A DNA stretch of 64,000 nucleotides from BOG-1155 sp050012495. GTDB taxonomy: Bacteria > Desulfobacterota > Syntrophorhabdia > Syntrophorhabdales > WCHB1-27. Under the pieces are notes generated by a model. That model did not search any database, was not told the DNA's origin, and saw only the letters and a program-made list of their open reading frames with translations. The stretch is taken from contig JBEKHB010000010.1 of NCBI GenBank assembly GCA_050012495.1, positions 19,667-83,666 of the forward strand, in the 5' to 3' direction. Positions 34,483 through 43,276 of the stretch are shown here, piece by piece (within the stretch, counting starts at the first letter, position 1; the number at the start of each line of letters is the position of its first letter). Position numbers and translations under genes: made by a program.

Positions 34483-35112
34483 ATGAAAAAGATCATCTCC
34501 TTTGATCTGGACGGGACGATCGTCGACGGCCGGTACGGCAATGCGGTGTGGCTGGAGGGCGTTCCCGAAAGGTACGCTGAAAAATACTCCCTGCCGGTTG
34601 CGGAGGCGCTGGTCGAGGTAAAAAAGGCATACGATTCCATAGGAGAATCCCATCTCCTCTGGTATGACATCGATTACTGGCTCCGAAGGTTCGATCTGAC
34701 TGTTTCCGTCCCGGAATTGCTCGACCGGTATTGCGGCTATATCCGCGTGCTTCCCCATGTCGCCGAGGTGATCGAGGCCCTCCATGAGAAATATCAGCTC
34801 GTCATTGCGTCTAATGCGGCGCGCATATTCGTCGAAAAAGAATTGAGCCATACCGGCCTTGAACGATACTTCAGCCCTGTGATATCGGCGACGTCCGATT
34901 TCGGGATGGTCAAGAAGGAGGAGGGGTTTTACCGGCGCCTGGCCGCCGTCCTCGGTGTGTCGCCTGCGGAAATGGCACACGTGGGAGACCATGCCGTCTT
35001 CGATTTCGAGATCCCTCGTCTGGTCGGCATCGACTCGTACTACTATAACCCGGCCGCTGCCGCAAATGGCACGGTAATCAACGATTTCACGGACCTCCTG
35101 GAGAGACTATGA
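34483..35112 (+). CDS. HAD-superfamily hydrolase
   Basis: 209 residues. Motif I FDLDGTIVDG (nucleophile Asp8), motif II IASNAAR, motif III Lys in MVKKEEG and motif IV HVGDHAVFDFE are in place, with a helical cap between residues 20 and 85. It is a small-molecule phosphatase or related enzyme with unknown substrate. Its stop overlaps the next ATG (ATGA), so the zinc-ribbon protein is co-translated. Confidence 0.85.
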   Translation: MKKIISFDLDGTIVDGRYGNAVWLEGVPERYAEKYSLPVAEALVEVKKAYDSIGESHLLWYDIDYWLRRFDLTVSVPELLDRYCGYIRVLPHVAEVIEALHEKYQLVIASNAARIFVEKELSHTGLERYFSPVISATSDFGMVKKEEGFYRRLAAVLGVSPAEMAHVGDHAVFDFEIPRLVGIDSYYYNPAAAANGTVINDFTDLLERL

Positions 35113-35387
35113 AGAAATGCCACACCTGCGGTACGGCGATCGTTGAAGAATCGGCGTCGAGGCGTGACGAATGCCCGGGGTGCGGCTCAGATATCCGTGT
35201 ATGCCTGAACTGCACCTTCTATGACGAAAGCAGGGCAAACCAGTGTTTCGAGCCCCAGGCGGAAAGGGTCAAAGAGAAGGACAGATCGAATTACTGCGAC
35301 TACTTCCGGTTTAAAGAGGAGGGGCAGAAAAAATCACCCCGGGAGGACGCGGAGAAGCTCTGGAAGGACCTCTTTAAGAAGGCTTAG
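35109..35387 (+). CDS. Zinc-ribbon protein
   Basis: 92 residues coupled by ATGA to the HAD hydrolase. CHTC and CPGC form one ribbon; CLNC with CFEP and YCDYF gives further cysteines. The C-terminus is charged and helical (EDAEKLWKDLFKKA). Unknown function; a partner of the HAD enzyme is likely by context. It overlaps the convergent gene at 35,384 by four bases. Confidence 0.65.
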   Translation: MKKCHTCGTAIVEESASRRDECPGCGSDIRVCLNCTFYDESRANQCFEPQAERVKEKDRSNYCDYFRFKEEGQKKSPREDAEKLWKDLFKKA

Positions 35388-35623
35388 AGCACGTCTATGG
35401 CGCGGGTATAGATAATCCGGTATCGCTCCGGATCGGCTTCGAGGCAGACCGTGCAGCCGCTCTCCGCGCACGCTGCCAGCTCTTCCTTTGGCGGCAGCGG
35501 CTCCAGGAGCACCTCGAATCCTATCGATTCATAAAGCTCTTTCATTTCCGAAAGTCTCGGCTCGTCCACCATGAAGCGCTTTTCCCATCCTTGACTCGCG
35601 AGCGCTTCTTCCCGTTTTGTCAT
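35384..35623 (-). CDS. Small hypothetical protein
   Basis: 79 residues, acidic, with a CAESGCTVCLEADPERYRII region containing three cysteines. It is not recognised. It lies between two convergent or co-oriented genes with four-base overlap on its left and an eight-base gap to the UDP-glucuronate decarboxylase-like gene upstream, so it may be the last gene of that transcript. Confidence 0.55.
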   Translation of the reverse strand: MTKREEALASQGWEKRFMVDEPRLSEMKELYESIGFEVLLEPLPPKEELAACAESGCTVCLEADPERYRIIYTRAIDVL

Positions 35624-35631
35624 AGTGGTTA

Positions 35632-36657
35632 TTATAGCAGATTTTGGCTATCACGAGAAGGGTTCTTGAAGTAGTCGATCGTCTTTTTCAGTCCCTCCTC
35701 CAGGGGCACCCGGGGCTCCCATTTTAAGGAGTTCCGGGCCTTCGATATATCGGGGCACCGCCTTCTCGGGTCGTCCTCCGGGAGTTTCTCGAAGACGATC
35801 TTTGCCTGCGACCGGGCAAGATCGATGACCTTTTCCGCAAGCGATCGGATTGAGACCTCTTCGGGATTACCCAGGTTGATGGGTCCGGGGAACCCCGAGA
35901 GAGAGGGTCTGGTATAGTCCGTACCCTTCGGGGTCCCATCAGTTTCGTAGTCCATCATCCGTAGTATGCCTTCGAGCATATCATCGATATAGCAGAACGA
36001 TCTTGTCTGCTCTCCGGTCCCGTAAACCGCGATGTCTCTGCCCTGAATTGCGTCAACGATGAAACTGCTGACGACGCGACCGTCATCGGGTCTCATTCTC
36101 GGTCCGTATGTATTGAATATCCGCACGACCTTCACGTCCACCTTGTTCTGCCGCAGGTAGTCGAAAAAGAACGTCTCGGCCACCCTCTTGCCCTCGTCGT
36201 AGCAGCTTCTTTTCCCGATGGGGTTGACGTTGCCCCAGTATTCTTCCGTCTGGGGGTGCACATCGGGGTCCCCATAAACCTCGCTCGTGGACGCCTGCAT
36301 GATCCTTGCCCTCACCCGCTTCGCCAGGCCGAGCATGTTAAGGCCGCCGAGGACGTTGACCTTTATCGTTTTTACGGGATTATACTGGTAGTGGATAGGG
36401 CTCGCGGGACAGGCGAGATTGAAGATCCAGTCGACTTCGAGGAGGATCGGCTGCGTGACGTCGTGCCTCACCAATTCGAAGGCGGGGTGGCCAAGGAGAT
36501 GAGAGATGTTCTTCTTCCTGCCCGTGAAGAAATTGTCCAGACAGATTACCTCGTGGCCGTCACGGATGAGTCGCTCGCAAAGGTGGGAACCGATGAACCC
36601 GGCACCCCCGGTGACGAGAATACGCTTTTGTTGCGCATACGTATGGTAGGCATACAT
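35632..36657 (-). CDS. UDP-glucuronate decarboxylase (UDP-xylose synthase)-like
   Basis: 341 residues from ATG 36657 (AAGGGGGTG upstream). Extended SDR: TGGAGFIGSHLCERL, the family-typical HDVTQPILLEVDWIFNLACP, STSEVYGDPDVHPQ, SCYDEGKRVAE (Tyr-x3-Lys) and RIFNTYGPRMRPDDGRV. These are the signatures of UDP-glucuronate decarboxylases, which form UDP-xylose for surface glycans. Confidence 0.9.
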   Translation of the reverse strand: MYAYHTYAQQKRILVTGGAGFIGSHLCERLIRDGHEVICLDNFFTGRKKNISHLLGHPAFELVRHDVTQPILLEVDWIFNLACPASPIHYQYNPVKTIKVNVLGGLNMLGLAKRVRARIMQASTSEVYGDPDVHPQTEEYWGNVNPIGKRSCYDEGKRVAETFFFDYLRQNKVDVKVVRIFNTYGPRMRPDDGRVVSSFIVDAIQGRDIAVYGTGEQTRSFCYIDDMLEGILRMMDYETDGTPKGTDYTRPSLSGFPGPINLGNPEEVSIRSLAEKVIDLARSQAKIVFEKLPEDDPRRRCPDISKARNSLKWEPRVPLEEGLKKTIDYFKNPSRDSQNLL

Positions 36658-36873
36658 AAACACCCCCTTGCCCGACGTTTCAGCCTTCCTTATTATATCC
36701 GAAGAAGATGGCGGTGTCACCCTTCATCTGCCTCGGGTAGGGCAGGGGCTTTAGCGGACATGGTGCTTGAGCGGACCCGCGCCTTTTTCACCCCTTTTAA
36801 CATGCATACAAAGTTTACCCCGCCGGAGAAAAACTGGAGTATACTATGGGGGAGCCGCTCTAGTAAGGCGAAA

Positions 36874-38184
36874 ATGATAGAAATGTCAGACCTCGTACCT
36901 CTCCCCGCCATTACGCCCATGATATCGCGCACTATCCTTCTGCCGATAGCAGCCGTCCTCGCGGGCTTTCTCTGTTTTGTCCATGCCGCCCACGCGCAGA
37001 CCCTGACCGCGGACCAGCTCTTGATTGTGACGAACAAAAGGGTCCCTGAGAGCGATCAACTGGCCCGGTACTATATGAAAAGGCGCTCGGTGCCGGCAAA
37101 GAACCTGGTTCACCTGGATACCCTGGAGCTGGAAGATGTAAGCAGACAAGAGTACGACAGAGAGATAGCCGGCCCTATACGGGCGTTCCTCGCCAAGAAC
37201 GATCCCGAGGGGAAGAAGTTCAGGTGCATTGTGCTTATGTACGGCATACCTTTGCGCGTCGGTCCGCCCGTTCCCAGCGAGGAAGAGAGGAGACAAATCA
37301 GCGAGCTTCGAAAACGTCGTACAGACGTGGAGGACCAAATCAAGGCATCCGAAAAGGATAAGGCCGCACTCATTGAGCTGCGGAAGCAGCAAGGGGCCAT
37401 ACAGAATGAAACCGCGGGGATGAGTAAGCTGCTCGGGAGCGCCTCGGTCGATTCCGAGATAGCCCTTGTCATGGAGAACCGCTTTTCGCCGCAATGGCTT
37501 CCGAACAAATACTTCGTGGGATTTCGAGGAAAAGCGATCGAGAACATGCCGCAAAAAGTGCTGCTGGTGAGTCGACTGGACGGACCTTCCGACACTATTG
37601 TGCGCCGCATCATTGATGACAGCATCGAGGTCGAAAAGGCCGGTCTCTCAGGTAAGGCATATTTCGATGCGCGGTGGCCCGAGAAAGAGAACAAAGACCC
37701 ATCGTACTATCAGGTCTATGACCGCATGATTCACCACGCCGCGCGGGTCGTTGAAAACAGCGGGAAGATGGCCGTCGTCCTCGACGAACAAGAGAGATTG
37801 TTCCAACCGGGAGAAGCACCCGATGCCGCGTTGTACTGCGGCTGGTACAGCCTGGGAAAGTACGTTGATGCCTTCACCTGGGCCAAGGGTGCTGTCGGGT
37901 TTCACGCAGCCAGCAGCGAGTGTGCAACCCTGAGAAACAGGACAAGCACGGTATGGTGCAAGTCGATGCTCGAAAAAGGCGTTGCCGCTACCGTGGGACC
38001 GGTGGCGGAGCCTTACCTGCAGTCGTTCCCCCTCCCGGACGTCTTTTTCGGCTGTCTCACCGACGGGCGGCCAACCCTTGCCGAATGCTACGCAGTATCG
38101 ATCCCTTTCTGGTCATGGCGGATGGTGTTAATCGGGGATCCACTCTACCGGCCATTCGCCCATCATCCCACCGGCGCAAAATAG
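36874..38184 (+). CDS. TIGR03790-like exported protein
   Basis: 436 residues from ATG 36874. The N-terminus carries a hydrophobic export segment (ILLPIAAVLAGFLCFVHAAH) ending at AHA-Q. The mature start LLIVTNKRVPESDQLARYYM, the CIVLMYGIPLRV block and WRMVLIGDPLYRPF are typical of the uncharacterised TIGR03790 group. A coiled-coil insertion (about residues 125-185) separates them. No enzyme activity is established. Confidence 0.75.
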   Translation: MIEMSDLVPLPAITPMISRTILLPIAAVLAGFLCFVHAAHAQTLTADQLLIVTNKRVPESDQLARYYMKRRSVPAKNLVHLDTLELEDVSRQEYDREIAGPIRAFLAKNDPEGKKFRCIVLMYGIPLRVGPPVPSEEERRQISELRKRRTDVEDQIKASEKDKAALIELRKQQGAIQNETAGMSKLLGSASVDSEIALVMENRFSPQWLPNKYFVGFRGKAIENMPQKVLLVSRLDGPSDTIVRRIIDDSIEVEKAGLSGKAYFDARWPEKENKDPSYYQVYDRMIHHAARVVENSGKMAVVLDEQERLFQPGEAPDAALYCGWYSLGKYVDAFTWAKGAVGFHAASSECATLRNRTSTVWCKSMLEKGVAATVGPVAEPYLQSFPLPDVFFGCLTDGRPTLAECYAVSIPFWSWRMVLIGDPLYRPFAHHPTGAK

Positions 38185-38339
38185 TTCCACGGAATTCAGA
38201 CCGCGCTTGGTAATAGCGCCGGTTCTTGACGGTGGCCGCGCCATGTGGTAGAGAAAATAGCGGGACTGTGCCTCGGAAAACGCCTTGTCCGGGCTTGGAG
38301 CCGGAAGATGCAGCGAAAGGCGGAGCTGCCGGAGAGAAA

Positions 38340-39146
38340 ATGAATAGGTTGCTGAACAAAATCACCATGATAACCGGAGCCGCGAGTGGGATAGGCAAAG
38401 CAACAGCCCTCCGCTTCTACGAAGAAGGCGCCTTCGTGCTCGTCACGGATATTAACGACACGGACGGCGAAAGACTGGTATCGCAGCTTCCCGACCGATC
38501 ACGGTATCGTCATCTGGATGTGAGCAAAGAGGATGAATGGAGGTCGGTTTTCAGCATGCTCGATGAAGCATACGGCTGCCTGGATGTATTGGTGAACAAC
38601 GCGGGAATCGACGGGTTTGCTCAAACCGTGGGGCCCTTCGATCCGGAAGACTTCAGCCTTGAGAGCTGGCATCACGTGCACGCGGTAAATGCGGATGGCG
38701 TGGCGCTTGGATGCAAGTACGCGATACAGCTCATGAAAAGAAACCTTCGCGGCAGCATTGTGAATATTTCGTCGCGTTCCGGCATCGTCGGCATTCCCCG
38801 GGCGGCGGCGTACGCGTCCAGCAAAGCCTCCGTCAGAAATCATACCAAGAGCGTGGCTCTCTACTGCGCCGAAAAACGGTACAATATCCGCTGCAACTCG
38901 ATTCATCCCGGCGCCATCCTGACCCCCATGTGGGACCCCTTCTTCGGCAAAGATCACGAACGGGAATACCGGATTCTAAAACTCGCGAAGCGCATCCCCC
39001 TCGGCCGGATGGGCACGCCCCTCGACGTCGCGAATGCGGTGCTCTATCTGGCGTCCGATGAATCGGAGTACGTTACCGGCATCGAGTTGACGGTGGACGG
39101 GGGGATACTGGCCGGGACCATAGCAACGCCCTCGGACGCAGAATAA
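38340..39146 (+). CDS. Short-chain dehydrogenase/reductase
   Basis: 268 residues from ATG 38340 (GGAGAGAAA before it). Classical SDR: TGAASGIGKA (cofactor), NNAGIDG, SSRSG and YASSK (Ser, Tyr-x3-Lys catalytic set), TVDGGIL. The Asp after the second strand (VTDIND) favours NAD. It is upstream of the TetR gene and has the same orientation as the catabolic operon, so it may oxidise or reduce a hydroxyl/keto intermediate of that pathway. Confidence 0.85.
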   Translation: MNRLLNKITMITGAASGIGKATALRFYEEGAFVLVTDINDTDGERLVSQLPDRSRYRHLDVSKEDEWRSVFSMLDEAYGCLDVLVNNAGIDGFAQTVGPFDPEDFSLESWHHVHAVNADGVALGCKYAIQLMKRNLRGSIVNISSRSGIVGIPRAAAYASSKASVRNHTKSVALYCAEKRYNIRCNSIHPGAILTPMWDPFFGKDHEREYRILKLAKRIPLGRMGTPLDVANAVLYLASDESEYVTGIELTVDGGILAGTIATPSDAE

Positions 39147-39166
39147 CTTTTCACCAAAACTTTTTC

Positions 39167-39196
39167 TTGACAAAGGCCTCTCAGATCGTGTATCAA
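39167..39196 (+). promoter_or_regulatory. Promoter of the tetR-type regulator
   Basis: TTGACA (39167-39172), an 18-base spacer and TATCAA (39191-39196). The operator-like site at 39204 lies right after the -10, where transcription would begin. Confidence 0.5.
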
Positions 39197-39203
39197 TTTA
39201 ATA

Positions 39204-39219
39204 GATCGAACGGTCAGTA
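39204..39219. promoter_or_regulatory. TetR operator candidate 1
   Basis: GATCGAACGGTCAGTA is an imperfect palindrome (GAYCGW/WCGGTC). Its CGAACGGTCAGT half recurs, inverted and with one change, in front of the ligase gene at 39,869. Position over the start point suggests autorepression. Confidence 0.5.
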
Positions 39220-39237
39220 GACGGAGGCAGAGGTAAA

Positions 39238-39849
39238 ATGGGTGGTTTCAGGACAGGCGAGGTGAAGGAAGCGATAGTCCGGGAGAGCATGAAGCTTTTC
39301 CTGGCGAACGGGTTCCGCGGAACGTCGGTGAAGGAGATAACGGAAGCGGCAGGCATCGGACGGGGCACCCTTTACTGGTACTTCAAGAGCAAAGATGAGA
39401 TCCTGACGAATGTCTTTCAAGAATTCGATGATAAATTTGTTGGGGGATTGATGGAAGCGGTAGGGGGATGTGAAGGCGACTTCGTAGCCAAATACAAGAC
39501 TTTCCATAAATTTGCCACGGAATTTGCCCGGGATAACAGGGTTCTCGCCCTGGTGGCCAATGCGCTTCTCAATGAGGTGGTGGGGACCAATACGGAAGCT
39601 GAGAGACTCGTAAAGGCCGTCTATGAAAGGTACCGGCTGTTTATCTACGGTATGCTGGAAGAGGGCAAAAGGGACGGTTCGGTGAGGGCGGATTTGAATT
39701 CCTCGGTCTATGCGCACGTAGTGGTAGCGAGTCACGCAGGGATGCTCGTGCAGTGGTTTGTGAACGGGGAAACCTTTGACGTGCCTGCTTTCGTGAAGGT
39801 TTTTCGGAACTTCATTCTTGAAGGGGCTACAGGCAGGGACGGACGATAG
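39238..39849 (+). CDS. TetR/AcrR family transcriptional repressor
   Basis: 203 residues. The N-terminal helix-turn-helix (TSVKEITEAAGIGRGTLYWY, residues 25-45) is a clear TetR domain; the C-terminal part is all-helical for ligand sensing. A GGAGG site precedes ATG 39238. It stands just ahead of the acyl-CoA ligase operon with operator-like sites in front of both, so it probably represses the operon until an acyl-CoA or acid binds, as in FadR/LiuR-type systems (inference). Confidence 0.88.
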   Translation: MGGFRTGEVKEAIVRESMKLFLANGFRGTSVKEITEAAGIGRGTLYWYFKSKDEILTNVFQEFDDKFVGGLMEAVGGCEGDFVAKYKTFHKFATEFARDNRVLALVANALLNEVVGTNTEAERLVKAVYERYRLFIYGMLEEGKRDGSVRADLNSSVYAHVVVASHAGMLVQWFVNGETFDVPAFVKVFRNFILEGATGRDGR

Positions 39850-39868
39850 TCGATATGCGGTGTTAAAT

Positions 39869-39887
39869 GGACTGACCGCTCGGTATA
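39869..39887. promoter_or_regulatory. TetR operator candidate 2 before the ligase operon
   Basis: GGACTGACCGCTCGGTATA; its complement contains CGAGCGGTCAGT, one base from the half-site at 39,204. It overlaps a TATATA box (39884-39889), a position that would block RNA polymerase. Confidence 0.5.
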
Positions 39888-39925
39888 TAAGGCGAAGCTG
39901 AAATAGGTACGCCTGGAGGTTGCAC

Positions 39926-41581
39926 ATGGAACGCAGGTGGCACAAGGTATGGCCCATGTGGGTTCCCAAAACGCTTGAAGTGGAAAAACCCACGTCAGAG
40001 TATATTCGTGACTGGGCCGAACTCACACCTGATCGAATCGCGTTGAGTTTCTACGGGCGGGACATGAGCTATCGGGAGCTGAACAATATGATCGACAGGG
40101 CGGCGTGGGGACTCGTCGATCTCGGAGTTAAGAAGGGTGACCGCGTTGCCCTTCACATGGAGAACTGTCCCCAATTTGTGATCGCCTATTTTGGCGCACA
40201 GAGGGCGGGAGGTGCGGTCGTAGCGGTCAACCCCATGTTCAAGGGGGCGGAGCTGGAGTTCGAATTGAACGACGCCGGTGTGAAAACTTTCATCGGCCTC
40301 GACGTCTTCTATCCCGAAGTGGAGAAGATACGGGGCCGCACCCCCCTGGTAAACGTGATTCTCACGTCCATGAAAGACTTTCTCCCGTCCGATCCCCTTC
40401 TGCCCCTTCCGGAAGAGGCAAAGGAGGAGAAGCGCTCCTTTCCGGATACGATTGACTTCATGACAGTGATAGAGCAGTCGAAAGACAGCCCTATATGCCA
40501 CGTGACGGACCTGAAAAAGGACCTGGCCCTCCTCCAGTATACGGGCGGCACGACGGGCACCCCCAAAGGGGCCATGATCAGCCATTACGCCCTCGCCAAT
40601 GCAGCCCTCGGGGCGATGTACTGGTACCACTTCAGAGAGGATGACGTCTACCTTGGCGTGACGCCGTTTTTTCACGTGATGGGCCAGACGGTCCTCATGG
40701 CCACCCCCTTGGCGTCGGGCGGCCGGATCATCATTCTTACCCGTTTCGTCCCGGACGTAGTAGCTCGGGCAGTGACCCGCTATCGCTGCACGTTCTGGGT
40801 CGGCGCCACGACCATGATCATCGCCCTGCTAAATCTCCCTAATGTGTTGGAGTACGACTTCTCCTCCTTCCGCTGTATCTGGACAGGAGGCGCCACCGTA
40901 TCCGTCGCGCTCCAGAACAAGCTGAAGGAACTTGCACCGAGGGCAATGATCGGTGAAGGGTACGGGCTTTCCGAGGTGATATCCCAGGGAGGGGCCTGCA
41001 CGCCCCTTTTCCGATACAAGCCCGGTTTCGTGGGAACTCCTCAGCTCAACGTCGACATGAAGATCATGGATCAGGAAACAGGAACGCGCGAGCTTGGACC
41101 CAACGAAGCAGGCGAGATCGTCATTAAGGCGGCGGCCATGATGCTCGGGTATTGGAATAAGCCGGAAGATACAAAGGAAATGCTCCGCGACGGTTGGCTC
41201 CACACCGGGGATACGGGACTCATGGATGAAGAGGGTTACATCAAGTTCCTCGGCAGGACGAGGGAATTGATCAAAAGCTCGGGGTACAGCGTCTTCCCCG
41301 CGGAGGTGGAGGACCTCCTCTACCGCCATCCCGCCATAAAAGAGGCGGCGGTTATCGGCGTGGCTGACGCTTACAGGGGAGAGAGTGTCAAGGCATTCAT
41401 CGTTCTGAAGGATAACCACGCGGGCAAAGCCACGGAGCAAGAGATCCTCGACTGGAGCAAAGAGAACATGGCGGCCTACAAACGCCCCCGATTCATTGAG
41501 TTCAGGAAAGAATTGCCGAAGAGCAGCGCAGGAAAAATCCTGAAGCGGGTTCTCGTCGAGGAAGAACAGAAAAAAGGATAG
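39926..41581 (+). CDS. Acyl-CoA synthetase (AMP-forming)
   Basis: 551 residues from ATG 39926 (GGAGG, six-base spacer). ANL-superfamily motifs: LLQYTGGTTGTPKGAMISH (A3/P-loop), GEGYGLSEV (A5), HTGDTGLMDEEGYIKF (A7), GRTRELIKSSGYSVFP (A8) and the catalytic Lys in KSSAGKILKR. It activates a carboxylic acid to its CoA thioester, the entry step of the following catabolic genes. The long- or medium-chain type is closest by feel; the exact substrate cannot be read from sequence. Confidence 0.88.
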   Translation: MERRWHKVWPMWVPKTLEVEKPTSEYIRDWAELTPDRIALSFYGRDMSYRELNNMIDRAAWGLVDLGVKKGDRVALHMENCPQFVIAYFGAQRAGGAVVAVNPMFKGAELEFELNDAGVKTFIGLDVFYPEVEKIRGRTPLVNVILTSMKDFLPSDPLLPLPEEAKEEKRSFPDTIDFMTVIEQSKDSPICHVTDLKKDLALLQYTGGTTGTPKGAMISHYALANAALGAMYWYHFREDDVYLGVTPFFHVMGQTVLMATPLASGGRIIILTRFVPDVVARAVTRYRCTFWVGATTMIIALLNLPNVLEYDFSSFRCIWTGGATVSVALQNKLKELAPRAMIGEGYGLSEVISQGGACTPLFRYKPGFVGTPQLNVDMKIMDQETGTRELGPNEAGEIVIKAAAMMLGYWNKPEDTKEMLRDGWLHTGDTGLMDEEGYIKFLGRTRELIKSSGYSVFPAEVEDLLYRHPAIKEAAVIGVADAYRGESVKAFIVLKDNHAGKATEQEILDWSKENMAAYKRPRFIEFRKELPKSSAGKILKRVLVEEEQKKG

Positions 41582-41618
41582 ACAGAGGTCCCCCGGACAG
41601 TAAAAAAAGGAGAAGAAC

Positions 41619-43109
41619 ATGGCACTGAAAACACCACAACAATATCTTGAAACGCTCAATGACGGCCGGGTTGTTTACTGCGACGGAGAGAGGGTGCCGG
41701 ACGTCACAAAACATCCTATCCTCAAGATCACCAATAACTGGGTAGCCATGGATTACGTGATGAGCAACGACCCACGGTACCAGGACCTGCTCACGGACAT
41801 CGATAAAGACGGCGACAGGGTAAGCTTTGCGTTGACGCCGCAACGGAGCAAGGAGGACCTCCTCAGGCTCCGGGAGGTAGTGAAGCTGTGGGCACGCGCC
41901 TGTTTCGGAAAGCCCTCAGGTGCAAAGTTTGTCGCAAAGGACGGCCTGAATGCTATTACGGTGGTCACCCCCAGGGTGGACAAGAAGCACGGGACCCATT
42001 ATGCCGCAAACGTAGAGGCCTACCGCACGTACCTGCAGAAGAACGACCTCTCCTTCGCCATGGGCCTCACCGACGTCAAGGGCGATAGAGGCCTCCGCCC
42101 CTCTCAGCAGGTGCAGCATAAGGATTTTTACGTGCGGATCGTCGAAGAAAGGAAAGACGGCATAGTCGTGAGCGGCGCCAAAACCCATATCAGCCAGGCC
42201 CCTGCCTGCAATGAAATACTGATCGCCCCCTGCCACGCCATGAAAGAGGACGACAAGGACTACGCGGTTGCCTTTTCCGCCCCCCTCAACGCAAAGGGGA
42301 TTACCATGATTTCCACGGAGCCGGAGGTGCACGAGGGCTTCAGCCTCTTCGATTATCCCATCACCGGCAGCGTCTTCATCAATGATGCCCTCATCGTCTT
42401 CGAGAACGTCTTTATTCCCAACGAGAGGGTCTTCCTGAAAGGCGAATGGGAGTTTGCCGGAGATATGGCAATCATGTTCGCCAACTTCCACCGCCTGAGC
42501 GCCGAGACCTACAAAGCCATGGAGCTTGAGCTGGTGACCGGTGCGGCAGTCATGATGGCCGAGTACAACGGTATCGAGAAAAAGGCCCACGTCCGCGAAA
42601 AACTGACCTGGCTGACCATGTATACGGAATTGATAGAGACCCTGGGGATGGCAGCCGTCGAGCACTGCATCAAGGAAGAGGATACGGAACTCGTCTACCC
42701 CAATCCCATGATAGCCAATATCTGCAAATACCAGTTCGCCGACAACTGGCATACGGCGACAAAGTACCTCCAGGACATTGCGGGCGGCATAGTCGCGACG
42801 GCGCCGTCGGCGAAGGATTTCTTCAACCCGGAAACGCGGCCCCTCATCGACAAGTACCTGGCAGGCAGAGCGGGGGTTTCGACGGAAGACAGGCTCCGCA
42901 TGATCAAGCTCGTGAAAGACATCGGCTCCTCCTATGAGGACGTGCTCACCATCCATGCCGAGGGTTCGCTGGAGGCCCAGAAGCTCTCTATCCTCCTGCT
43001 GGCCGACTTTCCGAGATACAAGGCAGCGGCAATGAGGGCGGCACGGATAAAGAACGGGAAGGAGCATCCCCTCTTCGCGGCCCTTCCGGAATTCCCGCCG
43101 AAATTGTAA
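41619..43109 (+). CDS. 4-hydroxyphenylacetate 3-hydroxylase/4-hydroxybutyryl-CoA dehydratase family flavoprotein
   Basis: 496 residues, full length for the family (AKTHISQAPACNEILIAPCH; IYCGFRIP-like strand SVFINDALIVFENVFIPNER; helical C-terminus). In clostridial 4-hydroxybutyryl-CoA dehydratase Cys99, Cys103, His292 and Cys299 bind a [4Fe-4S] cluster. Here the His is kept (His291 in NFHRLSAETYK), but the last Cys is Tyr298 and the first two positions have no Cys. The cluster is therefore probably lost; a flavin-dependent dehydrogenase, hydratase or hydroxylase-like reaction on a CoA ester is more likely than radical dehydration. Confidence 0.78.
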   Translation: MALKTPQQYLETLNDGRVVYCDGERVPDVTKHPILKITNNWVAMDYVMSNDPRYQDLLTDIDKDGDRVSFALTPQRSKEDLLRLREVVKLWARACFGKPSGAKFVAKDGLNAITVVTPRVDKKHGTHYAANVEAYRTYLQKNDLSFAMGLTDVKGDRGLRPSQQVQHKDFYVRIVEERKDGIVVSGAKTHISQAPACNEILIAPCHAMKEDDKDYAVAFSAPLNAKGITMISTEPEVHEGFSLFDYPITGSVFINDALIVFENVFIPNERVFLKGEWEFAGDMAIMFANFHRLSAETYKAMELELVTGAAVMMAEYNGIEKKAHVREKLTWLTMYTELIETLGMAAVEHCIKEEDTELVYPNPMIANICKYQFADNWHTATKYLQDIAGGIVATAPSAKDFFNPETRPLIDKYLAGRAGVSTEDRLRMIKLVKDIGSSYEDVLTIHAEGSLEAQKLSILLLADFPRYKAAAMRAARIKNGKEHPLFAALPEFPPKL

Positions 43110-43276
43110 GGGGGAGGGAGAGTTGGATTCTCTTTATATGGGCCAAATTGAAGCACGGGTAGAGCCGCTCGTCACATGTGGGATCGGCCGGCCGGAGCGT
43201 AGCGCAAAAGAGAACACCCTTCGTCATGGGTCACAATTTGCCGGAGCCATGAGCAGAAGAGTAAGGTGAGGATAGG

